Shown here one piece after another: positions 1 through 9,667 of a DNA stretch of 64,000 nucleotides. Both the position numbers and the translations under genes were made by a program. Within the stretch, counting starts at the first letter, position 1; the number at the start of each line of letters is the position of its first letter. The notes under the pieces were generated by a model that was not told the DNA's origin, did not search any database, and saw only the letters and a list, made by a program, of their open reading frames with translations. This DNA is from Lycorma delicatula (taxonomy: Eukaryota; Arthropoda; Insecta; Hemiptera; Fulgoridae): positions 69,094,029 to 69,158,028 of the forward strand of contig NC_134456.1 of the NCBI RefSeq assembly GCF_047948215.1. The letters are read 5' to 3'.

Positions 1-410
1 GATTGGTGAATATGTATTTCTTTCAGCAATTCGTTTCTCGTTCCTTTAGGTATTTTATGGTAATCTTTCAACTTATTTATCATTACTTAGATTTCCAGTA
101 ATAATAATAATTATTATTGTTATTATTGCAGTGATTATCCGTCAGGAATTTTGACAATCATCAGTAACTATAAGGGATATATGAACATTTTTACTGATGG
201 TTCTAAAATGGAGAAGCTCATTCGTAGAAATAGAATCTAAATAGTAATGTTTTTTCTTGGTCTAGTAGCGTTGTCTAGTTACTAATTTGAAGTAAAGAGT
301 TAGGCAGTATTTTAAATATTTAAGTGAGTTTTTCATAAAACAATTATTTTTTTTTAATACTGTATTGTAAATAAAATAGGCTCATAAAATCTTGCTTAAT
401 TTTTTTTTAG
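1..410 (+). other. Intron sequence upstream of the Ig exon
   Basis: AT-rich non-coding DNA with a short (AAT/ATT)n tract near 101-127. It ends in a pyrimidine-rich run and AG at 400-410, which is the 3' splice site of the following exon. I see no other coding segment in it. That it is intron follows from the acceptor at its right end. Confidence 0.6.
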
Positions 411-575
411 GCACTTACAACGCTCAAAGTGGACCAAATGGTATCGGAACTGGTGTAAGCACCATAACGGTACGTGTGAGCCGAGGTGACCTTGGAGCAA
501 AATACGAATGCCGAGCACATAACGACGCCTTACTTTCTTCCCCAATTTTATCTTGGGTTGAGATTGACGTAAATG
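411..575 (+). CDS. Internal exon: half of an immunoglobulin domain
   Basis: One internal exon of a cell-surface immunoglobulin-superfamily protein. The acceptor is a T8-AG ending at 410 and the donor is GTAAGT starting at 576. The exon is 165 bp, 55 codons, and both ends fall after the first base of a codon (phase 1-1), as is typical for Ig-domain exons. The peptide shows the classic second half of an Ig fold: a strand with S-T-I-T-V-R-V, then a D-L-G-A-K-Y-E-C motif carrying the second disulfide cysteine, then RAHNDAL and a closing strand WVEIDVN. The partner cysteine must lie in the preceding exon, outside the window. The D-L-x-A-x-Y-x-C-x-A-x-N pattern recalls sidestep/beaten-path type neuronal adhesion proteins of insects, but other Ig proteins cannot be excluded. 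No further exon of this gene was recognised downstream. Confidence 0.8.
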
Positions 576-1476
576 GTAAGTGAAATTTTATTTACTTTCA
601 AAATAAATGTTTCTTCACTGGCATATTTTAAATAATTACTTCTAAATCCTTACCAGTAAGAAAATTTGAAAACCGGTTGATTTAATTGTAATTTAATCGC
701 GCTTTAATGGCTCAATAGTTTATCTTTTTTGAGCCGTATCATTTTAACACGGGATATGTACTTCTTTATCAATTGCACTACCTCAAAACTATTTTTTATA
801 AATAAGTGTTATTTGTAATTAAAATAGAAATCATTAAAAATATTTAAGATGTTTATTTAATAAAATAAGTACCAATACATCATTCTATTTATTGACCTTT
901 CTACATAATTATCAATCCACACAACTTCAGTACATGAATATGTCTAGTAAATGTATTTACTAAATGGCAAATTCAGATAGTAGACCAGGTAGTTTTATGC
1001 ACATCGAACGACATTAGTCTCGATATTTACTCATTAGAAATCGGCCATTATGTATTTTTACTCGTGATATCTTTCAGTACTATTTCATAACTTGTAATTA
1101 CCTATTATTAATAAGCTTTTTAAATTATTTATTACGCAATATTTATAGTTATTTTCAGAACCACCAGGTATTAATTATTGATTTATGTATACAGTAATTT
1201 GATTTATTCTTTTTTTTTTTAATGTTGACAATTACTGGATAGTTTTAAAATCTTCCCAATAAATATAACTTGTATTGTTATTACTATTATGAAATAATAG
1301 GGTTACCGTTTATAAATCATCAACTCAAATCATTATTAATTTCCAGTTTAGTCCATTAATCATCAAAATTTGTTATGATTTTATTATGAAAAAATAACGT
1401 ATCAGTATGACATTAAATCGATCTTACATGACGTGGATTTTATTTATCGCAATAGTTCTTTCTGGCAGTCGATAGT
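576..1476. other. No gene seen (intron or intergenic)
   Basis: After the GTAAGT donor the sequence is AT-rich with frequent stops in all frames. I see no exon, RNA gene or clear repeat. It is likely intron of the Ig gene. Confidence 0.5.
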
Positions 1477-1790
1477 ACACAATTACTTTTTTCTTTTTCC
1501 TGTTTAACCTCCGGGAATTACCGTTCAGGTATTACTTCAGAGGATGAATGAGGATTATATTTATAAGTGTAAATGAAGTGTAGTCTTGTACAGTCTCAGT
1601 TCCACCGTTCCCGAGATGTGTGGTTAATTGAAATCCAACCACCGACGAACACCGGTATCCACGATTTAGTATGCAAATCCGTATAAAATTAACTAATTAC
1701 CTTTACTAGGACTTGAACGCTGGAACTTTCGACTACCAAATCGGCCAAATCGGAAAGACACGTTCACCACTAGACCAACTTGGTGAGTTA
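1477..1790 (-). repeat. tRNA-derived SINE, type 1, copy A
   Basis: Read on the minus strand, this copy starts with a tRNA-like head. It has an A-box-like GGTCTAGTGGTGAACG near 1780 and a B-box-like GCGTTCAAGTCC near 1710. A unique body with ATCGTGGATACCGGTGTTC follows, and the tail is CCGGAGGTTAAACAGG plus an A-rich end near 1487. The whole length aligns by eye with the copy at 30877-31181 on the other strand, with roughly one difference in ten. Two full-length matching copies and the pol III-like boxes make this a SINE rather than a tRNA gene. No clean target duplication was found for this copy. Confidence 0.85.
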
Positions 1791-2926
1791 TTATACAATA
1801 ACTAGTAAGACCTAATTATCATAAACAATCATCGACTGACTGTACCATTCGTTTTTTGTAAGCCTTTCAATTAGCACATCATAAGCAGAAATAGTGCTGT
1901 AGCATCTACATCACAAGAATGCTTTACTTTGAAACCCATTTATTTAATCTTACTAAATTTATAACTTTTTTGTGCTGGCTTTCTTATTTCATAAATTAAA
2001 TGAATAATTATTTATTTTTCTTGTGATTTAAGCTTATTGAATTCAAAGAATATGTTTATAACTGTCGCTTGTACTTAACCGAGTTGACAATTTATAACAC
2101 ATCGATTGGTTTCACGCCGTCCCTTTGAATAGAAATGAAGTTATTCTTTATGAAACGATGAAAGAACGTTAAAAAAAGAAAAAAGAAAGGAAAAAACCTG
2201 TTAACTTGCAGCTGTTCTGTTAGCAGTTTATAACATATCGATTTGTTTCGTAAAATATATTTTTATAACGCTTCTTACTTCCTGTTTATGAAGCTCAATT
2301 TATTATATCGATTTTGCTTAAAAAAAAGAAAATCCAGTCAGTAGAAATTTTATATGAATTTATTATGCGATTTACTCGTTAAATTGTTAGCTATTCGTTT
2401 GTTTAATTTAAATTAGAATTTATTAATATATGAAAACCGTGCAACATTAACATTCATTCGTAACCTGAGTCAAAACGTACGTATTTGTAATCTTGGTTTT
2501 TATTTAACATTCGTTTTTATCTAACAGAATATTATACGTAGAAATTAGAGGGAATTTTTTTTTTTTACTGTTAAAAATCAACTTTATCAAGATAGACTAG
2601 TTGTTTAAAAATGCAAATTTTTTTCTCTTCCATAGTAAAGTAGGTTTAATATTCCTCTTTCTATTTCTTATAATTTCTTTAGGGAAATTTAAATTTTAAT
2701 GTATTTAAAATTCTTAATGTCATTACATTTAATCGCACTTTATATTCGGATTACATACAAGTATTCGAGTAAAAAAAATTTTTTTTTTTCTATTGTGCTT
2801 TGTTAAAAAGTTATTTTAACTAAATATATATTTGTAGCAGCTACAAGAGTGATTTTAAATCTCTATTACTACCACCATAAGCCTGAGTAAACCAGAGAGA
2901 TCCAGTCACCATTAATCTATTCAACC
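1791..2926. other. No gene seen
   Basis: AT-rich DNA with A- and T-homopolymer runs. Nothing recognisable apart from scattered low-complexity tracts. Confidence 0.5.
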
Positions 2927-3440
2927 GGGTGATTCAAAAAAGACTTCACAGTTTTAAAAGCATATAAAAATTTAAGATAACTTAGAAATTCGGTTAAGGT
3001 CTCATTTCATAGCAAATCACATCAAGTTTTGACTCGCGTAACTCATTAATACCGAATTCGGCCATCAGCGCTGTTACCAGTGTTGTTAAAAATGTATACA
3101 TTTACTGGTGCAAACGTGCTCGCTGTTTTGGTTCACGATTTATTATAGTCTGCACTGCAGTTCAACGTAATTTTCGTAGAGTACGGTAGGGAGCCTAGTA
3201 GGCATAGAATTTACTCTTGGTGCCAAATCTTCGTTGAGACACGTTGTTCTATTAAACATAGAAAATCATCAGGACGCCCATGCGTCCCTGAAGCTGCTAT
3301 GGAACAATTCTAAAAAAAGCTTCGCAAGTAATCCAAAAAAATTAATTCGACGTGAATTCCACTAACCATGGTTCAACATATTTCAGATGACGACTGAAAA
3401 CTGTACAGCCCGTTCTTCTTCGAGGAGGCAACCGTAAATT
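2927..3440 (+). mobile_element. 5' part of a mariner-like transposon, decayed
   Basis: The left edge GGGTGATTCAAAAAAGACTT is a typical terminal sequence of a mariner-like family common in insects. About 170 bp of leader follow. From about 3100 the DNA-binding N-terminal part of the transposase can be followed through many stops and shifts: a VQRNFRR-like stretch near 3160, then a SSGRP motif near 3270 (the GRPR-type AT-hook between two helix-turn-helix units) and a NPKKLIRRE-like stretch near 3330. The trace fades near 3440 after an RLK-like segment. The catalytic half and right end are missing, so this is a 3'-truncated relic. The family assignment rests on my memory of the motif order, not on a search. 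Confidence 0.7.
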
Positions 3441-3502
3441 TTCTAATTACTAATTCTTCAGTTAGTGACTGAATGATGATGACTAAGATGGACGCCATTA
3501 CT

Positions 3503-3552
3503 ATCAACAAGACGGGGTACCACCTCACTAGGTGTTACCCCGTCTTGTTGAT
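3503..3552. repeat. Long hairpin with CACT loop
   Basis: Inverted repeat with arms ATCAACAAGACGGGGTA and TACCCCGTCTTGTTGAT (17 bp, perfect). An inner CACCT/AGGTG stem is separated from it by one mismatched pair and closes on a CACT loop. It is GC-rich compared with its surroundings. It is the first of a row of hairpins and its role is unknown. Confidence 0.9.
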
Positions 3553-3555
3553 TAG

Positions 3556-3585
3556 TTTTCCTGGCGATCACTATCGCCAAGAAAA
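3556..3585. repeat. Second hairpin with the same CACT loop
   Basis: The arms TTTTCCTGGCGAT and ATCGCCAAGAAAA pair over 13 positions with one non-Watson-Crick pair and enclose the loop CACT, identical to the loop of the preceding hairpin three bases upstream. Two neighbouring stem-loops with different stems but the same loop suggest structure kept at DNA or RNA level. Confidence 0.85.
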
Positions 3586-3612
3586 CCGAGATTTTCTTGA
3601 TACTCGATTTCT

Positions 3613-3700
3613 AGGTTGGTCGTGAAGGTCCAACCACCCCCAGAAGGACCCCCCCCCCCACCCGTGAAGGGTCACCTCGCTCTTCATATTTGACTTCGCT
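3613..3700. repeat. Third small hairpin and poly-C tract
   Basis: GGTTGG and CCAACC can pair around a ten-base loop near 3614-3636. A run of about ten C follows near 3650-3660, interrupted only by A afterwards, in a locally GC-rich block. It continues the structured stretch begun at 3503. Confidence 0.5.
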
Positions 3701-3957
3701 AGATTATTTCTTGTAGGGTTTCATTAAATATCGGGTTTAGGTACCAATTTTGCATTCTGATCTTGCCAGCAGTCTGCAATGAAATCAACTTAAGGTGGAA
3801 TATATGTCACATTACAAACGGAAGCCACATCGAACCAAAGTGAATGTTGGGTGTTCTCTAAATGAATTATTATATCCTTTTAAAGCTGTAAAGTTCTTTT
3901 TTAATCATCCGCTATGTATATACATTTATGTAAAAAACTCTGATAGGGCACTACATG

Positions 3958-4501
3958 GCTTCTTTGAACGCCTATTAAATTACATATAAACTTTTTTTTT
4001 TAAATGTAAAGTACACAATGTTTATTTCATTAATAACTTCTCATATTTTTTCATATTTTTTTTTTATTGTTATTGAATTATTATATTATTATTATTTATT
4101 ATAAAAATCTTTTTACAATCAAAGGTTAATCATTTATTAATAAATCAACATATTTGATTTTAAAAAAAAGTTAAAAAAAAAGGAGATGAAGTCTAACTCG
4201 AACCGATGTGTCCTTTTCCTTGTAAGATCAAAATATTTCATTAATTAAAATGTTATTTGGCTATAACTCTGAAACCAATGAAAATAAGTACCACTTATGA
4301 TGTAGCGTAGAAAATCTCTCGATGAGGGATTATTAGTGCAGTTAAGAAAAAGTCCAAAATCAAAAAAAAATTGGATTCTGGGCTTTTTTAGACACTTTTG
4401 GTTCAGTCGATGGATTCAGGGATGGTCAAAATGGATATTTCCGTTGAAGAAAACCGAAATTTTTCGCAATCACAATACTTCCTTTACTTCGTACAAGAAG
4501 T
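3958..4501 (+). repeat. TIR element family, copy A (decayed)
   Basis: This copy aligns with the reverse complement of the complete copy at 63349-63985. The left end CTTCTTTGAACGCCTATTAA corresponds to CTTCCTTGTACGGCTATTAA there. Shared internal blocks include an A-run followed by GGAGATGAAGT near 4180, and a stretch near 4260-4450 ending GATGGTCAAAATGGATATT. The right end carries the palindromic ACTTCCTTTACTTCGTAC and AAGAAGT. It has no coding capacity that I can see, so it is probably a non-autonomous DNA element. Confidence 0.75.
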
Positions 4502-7500
4502 AAAAAGATTTTTATCTGGTTTCACCTCTTGGTGAGCATAACTTTGTCTTCCTCTACAATTTTTACCAATCTCTCCAATTTCAAATTAGTTGAACCGGAA
4601 TGTCAACCTGATCATTTATCACATTACCTTTTTACACGATAAGACGCATGATGTGTTAAGATAACTAGAACAGTTATTGTCATAATTATCAGCTTTTATT
4701 TTACGTATGATTACTCTTTCTAGTTTATGTGAATCTCTTTTTACTAATATAACAACGTAACATAACTTTTGAACAAATTTCTTCGAATAAATTAAAATTC
4801 TCTGGTATCATCTATATCTATTACATTAGGTGAAAGTTTTTAGTTCTGTCTAACTCTGATCTCAAATTAAGTCTTCTATGGTGTAATCATCAGTTTCTTT
4901 TCACCTCCTTGAAAACTGATTTGATATTTATCCCGGGTTAAAATTAAAATTAAATAAAATATAAAAGATTACATACTATTATGTAATAATAGTATTATTA
5001 ATGGTAATATTGCAACTTTTTACCATCGATGTATAAATTAAATTAAAAAAATAAATGTTTTTTATACAAATATTTTCGTATCATTAATTTGTAATTATTT
5101 ACTCATTTCCCAATGTATTTTTAAAACAAAAATGTGTAGCCTATGTAGAGAAATAAATGTACATCTCTCTATGTATTTATCGTTTTTATTTATACAGCTC
5201 ATGAACAGTTGAAATATTTTAGAAAAAGTGAAAAAAAAATTTTTGTTTTGTTTAGTCAATAATTTTTTATTCTTCCTATTTCTTACTAATAATTTTTTTA
5301 CAGGTGGCTATTCTAAATCATTCTACTACTAAAAAATTTATATATCTCTCTTTTGGAGCTTAAAATATGTATTTGCTAATTTTATTTCACCTAAATTAAT
5401 AAAATATGTTCCTCTTTTTTTTTATTAAATGGAGTATGTTTTGCGACATCTTTTTACAAACTTCATTAGTCAAAATTTTTTTTTTCAAAAATGTTTGTTA
5501 ACTCTCAGATATTTTATTTTCATTCAAATAGGTCACTTACATTGTGCGCATTATTTACTAGGTCTTGTTTTTAAAAAAATAATAATTTTACTGTTACTTT
5601 CATCAAAAATTTATTTATTTACTTATGTTTTTGGCTTTATTTATTAATTTTTTTTAGAAACTTCGTTATATGTTACGAAATTTAGTTACTATGATATTTA
5701 GTAGTGTTAGTCGGTAAATTTTCTATGATATGAATTTTGTAAAATCGCATGGTTAAGCAATAAGTGTAAGACCCACGTCTGTAAGCAAGCTGATGGCATT
5801 TGAGTGGAATTTTCTAATAACGTTATCCTGTAATTGCCCTTGTCTATGAAACTGCGTTCCTGAACTGAATAGAGAACATCTCGTCCTGGTGTATACTCAT
5901 TCCGAAAACTCTCGGAACAACCGATGTAAGGGCAAACAGAACAGGTAGCAGTTGTATAAAATCCTATTCAAATTACTCTTAAACAGGTTATAAATATTCC
6001 TTTAACCGATTATTCTTTTCAGCCTCATTTCAAATGTTGAAGTATAAAGATGTTTGCTTTTAGCTTATTGAAATTTTAGACATTTGATTCAGACTATCAA
6101 TAAGGGTAAAATGTATTTTTCTTTTACTTGTATGTTTCTGATAATAAAGATTTCTTCTGATTCACGAGTTACATTACAGTTACGAGTTATAGTTAAGTTA
6201 CAATATTTTATTATTTTTTAATCTATCAATTATCGTAAAGAAGAATACAGTTAAAATGGCCTTTTCTACATGTCACTTTTAACTTAACGAAGTAACAAAA
6301 TCGCTTACATGTCGATTGTCCAGATCGATAAAACTCCTGGTGAAGAAGTTTTTAACTATCTTTTACAGAAATTTCTGTCACCAAAATTGTTTTGCATCAG
6401 GAACTATTTTCTTGATATACTTGGTTATCAATTCTGTTTCTCTTGTTCATGATGTTCCAGTTTGGTTTTGTTAACTTATCGATTAGTTATATTTGCTGAC
6501 AAATAATATTTCTATTGTTATAACCTTAATTTTAACGCAAAACAAATTAATATTAAATAAATATAAATCACTTTCAGTATATGAATATTTCATTTATTTT
6601 TATTTAGTTCGTCTTTAAATAAATTGTGACTTGTTAATATATCCGGTTTGTTTTTTATATATTGCTAACACAATATACGAGTTATACTTAACCTGTATTT
6701 TTAATTTGTCTTTACAAATTTCTAATTGCTCTTCCTCGCAGTTTCCCTGATAAAATTACATCTGTTTTACGGTTCTAAATAATGTTAAAATAACAGTGTT
6801 CCTTTCCGTTCTGTTTGTTTCATCAAACATATCTATCGAGATATAAAAATTTGGTTCTATCAGAATAAGTTCTTTATTTGAAAATAAAATTTATTGTTTT
6901 AATATTTACTAAACCGTATCTTTTAAACTTTATTAAATTCTATTTTTATACTGTAAAATTTAATATTTACGACTAATTTTTATATACAATTAAATCAAAA
7001 ATTATTATATGTTTATCAACGCAGTAACCGATATAAAATGAACTATCGTTGCAACGTCAATATCTATTCATCAATAGCAATAACGATTGCTGTTGAAATC
7101 TGATGCTAAATTATGAAACTATTCTTTTTCGTACTATAATTTGAATAAATTTTTGACTAATTTAAATTAATGGTATTATTTTCGTAATCTTAATCATCAT
7201 GTTCCATTTCACATTTACATTTTAATCATAATGTAACATTTAAAAAAAAAAATGTTACTTATTCATTAAATTTTGTTTGCTGCTTTTTTACTATGTATAT
7301 TTTCTAAGGATATTATTTTTATTTTTTTGCTATTTATCGGATTTGAGAATAACACATTTAATATAAATTATTAAAATTTATATTTAAAATACATATTCAA
7401 ATTATAATACCAAAATCAGAGATTTATCTACAGTTGTTAAATACGTAGTTTATATTTTACATCAATAAATGAGATCGTATAATAACCTCGCTATACTTTA

Positions 7501-7614
7501 GCAACCTCTGCGAAAGTACTAAATACTAAATAAAATATATAAAGTAGTAATCCAAAAAAATTTATTAAATACATAAAATACGAGTATAAGTATTAAAAAG
7601 CTCTATTAAAGTCC
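4502..7614. other. No gene seen; AT-rich intronic or intergenic DNA
   Basis: Three kilobases of strongly AT-rich sequence with homopolymers. The longest open frames are short, low-complexity and rich in F, I, K and L, as expected by chance at this composition. No RNA gene or repeat was recognised. Confidence 0.5.
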
Positions 7615-8160
7615 ATTTTTCTGTATGAGACCACCAAACCCCAAGCGCTGAGAGCCTCCTTGGGGGAAGGGCAACTCAAAAGTTTTAAATAGAAATAGCA
7701 TTGTTATAAAATATCATTTGAAAAGGACATTGAAAAACAAAAGTTTAACGTAAAAACGTTTGGACTACGACAACCCTAACCAAAATGGCGATAAATTTAT
7801 ATTCTTCATAGTTAGTATAAAAATAGATATACAGTAGTATCTTTTAAATAACTACTCAATAGTATAACAATAAAACTTGGCAAATACCTTTACCTCAACA
7901 CGATCTATTTTTTGGTGCAAGATCTATTTTTTATAACAATAGCTATAAAAAAACAAAAAAAAAACATTAAATACCGGGGCGGTATTTAATGTTTTAACCA
8001 AAATGGCTTTAGTTAGGGTTGTAGCATACGTCATATTTACGTTTTTTTTTCAAGGCTTTTCAAGTATTTCATAACCTATCCTTTCCACTTAAAGTTTTTG
8101 AATTTTCTCTCTACGGGAGCCTCCTGGATGTTTGTGGTGTCAATCCCTCCAAAATTAGAT
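7615..8160. repeat. Foldback (long inverted repeat) element
   Basis: The left arm (about 7630-7790) and the reverse complement of the right arm (about 8000-8155) share ordered blocks. These are ACCACAAAC-like and GAGGCTCC/GAGCCTCC blocks at the outer ends, a TTGAAAAG block, an AACGT block, and ACAACCCTAAC near the centre (GTTAGGGTTGT on the right). The middle holds a perfect hairpin. There is no coding potential. Long, imperfect inverted arms around a short centre are typical of foldback or MITE-like DNA elements. Confidence 0.6.
7962..7994. repeat. Perfect 15-bp hairpin with GGG loop
   Basis: AAACATTAAATACCG and CGGTATTTAATGTTT are exact reverse complements around the loop GGG. It lies at the centre of the foldback element described for 7615-8160. 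Confidence 0.9.
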
Positions 8161-9559
8161 CGTTTCGAGGTAGAAGAATTTGTTAAATTTCTTTTTTTAT
8201 GCTTAACTATTGAAATGTTATTTAAGGGTACTGTAAAGTTTTGTTTTTAATAACGAAGGTTGATTCTTTTTGTTTTTCGTGGACTTTATTACATAATTTT
8301 TTTTCAGAATTTAATTCTCTACAAGTTTTGATAATAAAAGTTACTCATTTATTAGTCATTTAACATCCTAAAAAAAATACTTTTTTGTCACTGAATTTTT
8401 CTGTTTTACGATATCGTGAAAACTACGGAAGATAGAGTTGTGGAATCTGTTTTATTCGATTTTTTAGGTCAAAAAACATAAGAAATCATCAAGTTTATCT
8501 TTATTCCTTATATAATAATGCCTTAAAAATTTCAGTATGATCTCATTTCACCGGAGTAACTGAAATACGAGCGAAATTTATCGCTAGCCGTAACTCGATT
8601 AAAAAGCGTTTTCGGACATATATGAACCTTTTTCCTTCTTTCAAGCTCAACAAGGGGAAAGCCCCTTGTTATTTTCCTTTCCTTCTGATTCACTCTGTAT
8701 GTATATAAATTTATAAAATTCAAAAATATTTGTTCGGCGTAAATTATTAATCTAAAAAAATACCGACCATATTCTGTTATTAACGGATTAAGTAGAAATC
8801 GCTTCAATCTAATATAATTAATTGTGCAATGTATGCGACCAGTTTATTACCGGTTTCAAACGTTGGTACAACTTACATTTTCAGGGATGAATTCTTGAGA
8901 GGTTCTGTATGTTTTTAAATTAACATATTATAAGAATGTAATTGAAAGTCTAAGAGTCTTAAGAGCTGATAAAAGATGAAGTTATTCAAATAATTTCAAT
9001 TTTTGCTTAAACGATGCAATTCTGACAACGAATTTACAGTAGTAATTTTAAGATTACGAAAATAAAAAAGAAGTTTATGATAAATTAAGATATAGAATAT
9101 AAAAAAGGATGCTTTTTTACTCAAATAATACTTATTTACCTAATAAAATGAATTTCTGTGTAACTCTCCTAACAGATTGAAAACCGCATTATTTTGTTTT
9201 TAATTGAATGAAAACGGAAATCTTGTCGTCGGTTCTTTTTCACCTCTTTCTAAAATATTGTTACATTTAATTTTTCTTATGTTTTTGTGTATGTGAGTGC
9301 CGATGTATATTTGCCACTGGAATTGAACTCTGAAAAAATTATTTTCATTATAGAAGTAAAAGCAAAAGACTTGGGGGAGGGGAAATGAAACGCTTCTTAG
9401 TCCTACGCACCGTTCAGTTTTCATTTAGGTTGAAGAGGATGTGTGTGCGGTAAACACATTGCCTCGACCCATCTAACCGGCAGGCTGTCTCAAAAGAGCA
9501 ATATAGACGTACATGCTATTTCACACGCCAGCCCGGCGCTCGAGCTTTCTTTCACTTAC
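8161..9559. other. No clear gene; possible repeat at 8400-8700
   Basis: AT-rich. The block 8520-8700 is less AT-rich. Its minus strand has an open frame (8532-8807) including K-T-L-F-N-R-V-T-A-S-D, in a style I associate with dispersed non-coding repeats rather than a host protein, but no second copy lies in this window. Nothing else was recognised. Confidence 0.35.
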
Positions 9560-9667
9560 CGTACCTCCGCCTCCGACTAGGATAACCTTCATTTTCATTC
9601 CCGACCACTCGGGCGCTTCAAAGCTAAGCCCCACTTCAAACTCGCATACTATATGTTCACGATGCAT
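9560..9667 (-). CDS. Candidate first coding exon (weak)
   Basis: In a block visibly richer in G, C and CpG than its surroundings (about 9430-9660), the minus strand has an ATG at 9667. It opens a 36-codon frame that runs exactly to a consensus donor G|GTAAGTGAA, with the intron starting at 9559. The peptide ends with MKVILVGGGGT, like the start of a Rossmann-type nucleotide-binding fold (beta strand followed by a glycine-rich loop). A second in-frame ATG lies just before that stretch. If real, the gene runs leftward, and no following exon was recognised. A chance ORF in a GC-rich island remains quite possible. Confidence 0.3.
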
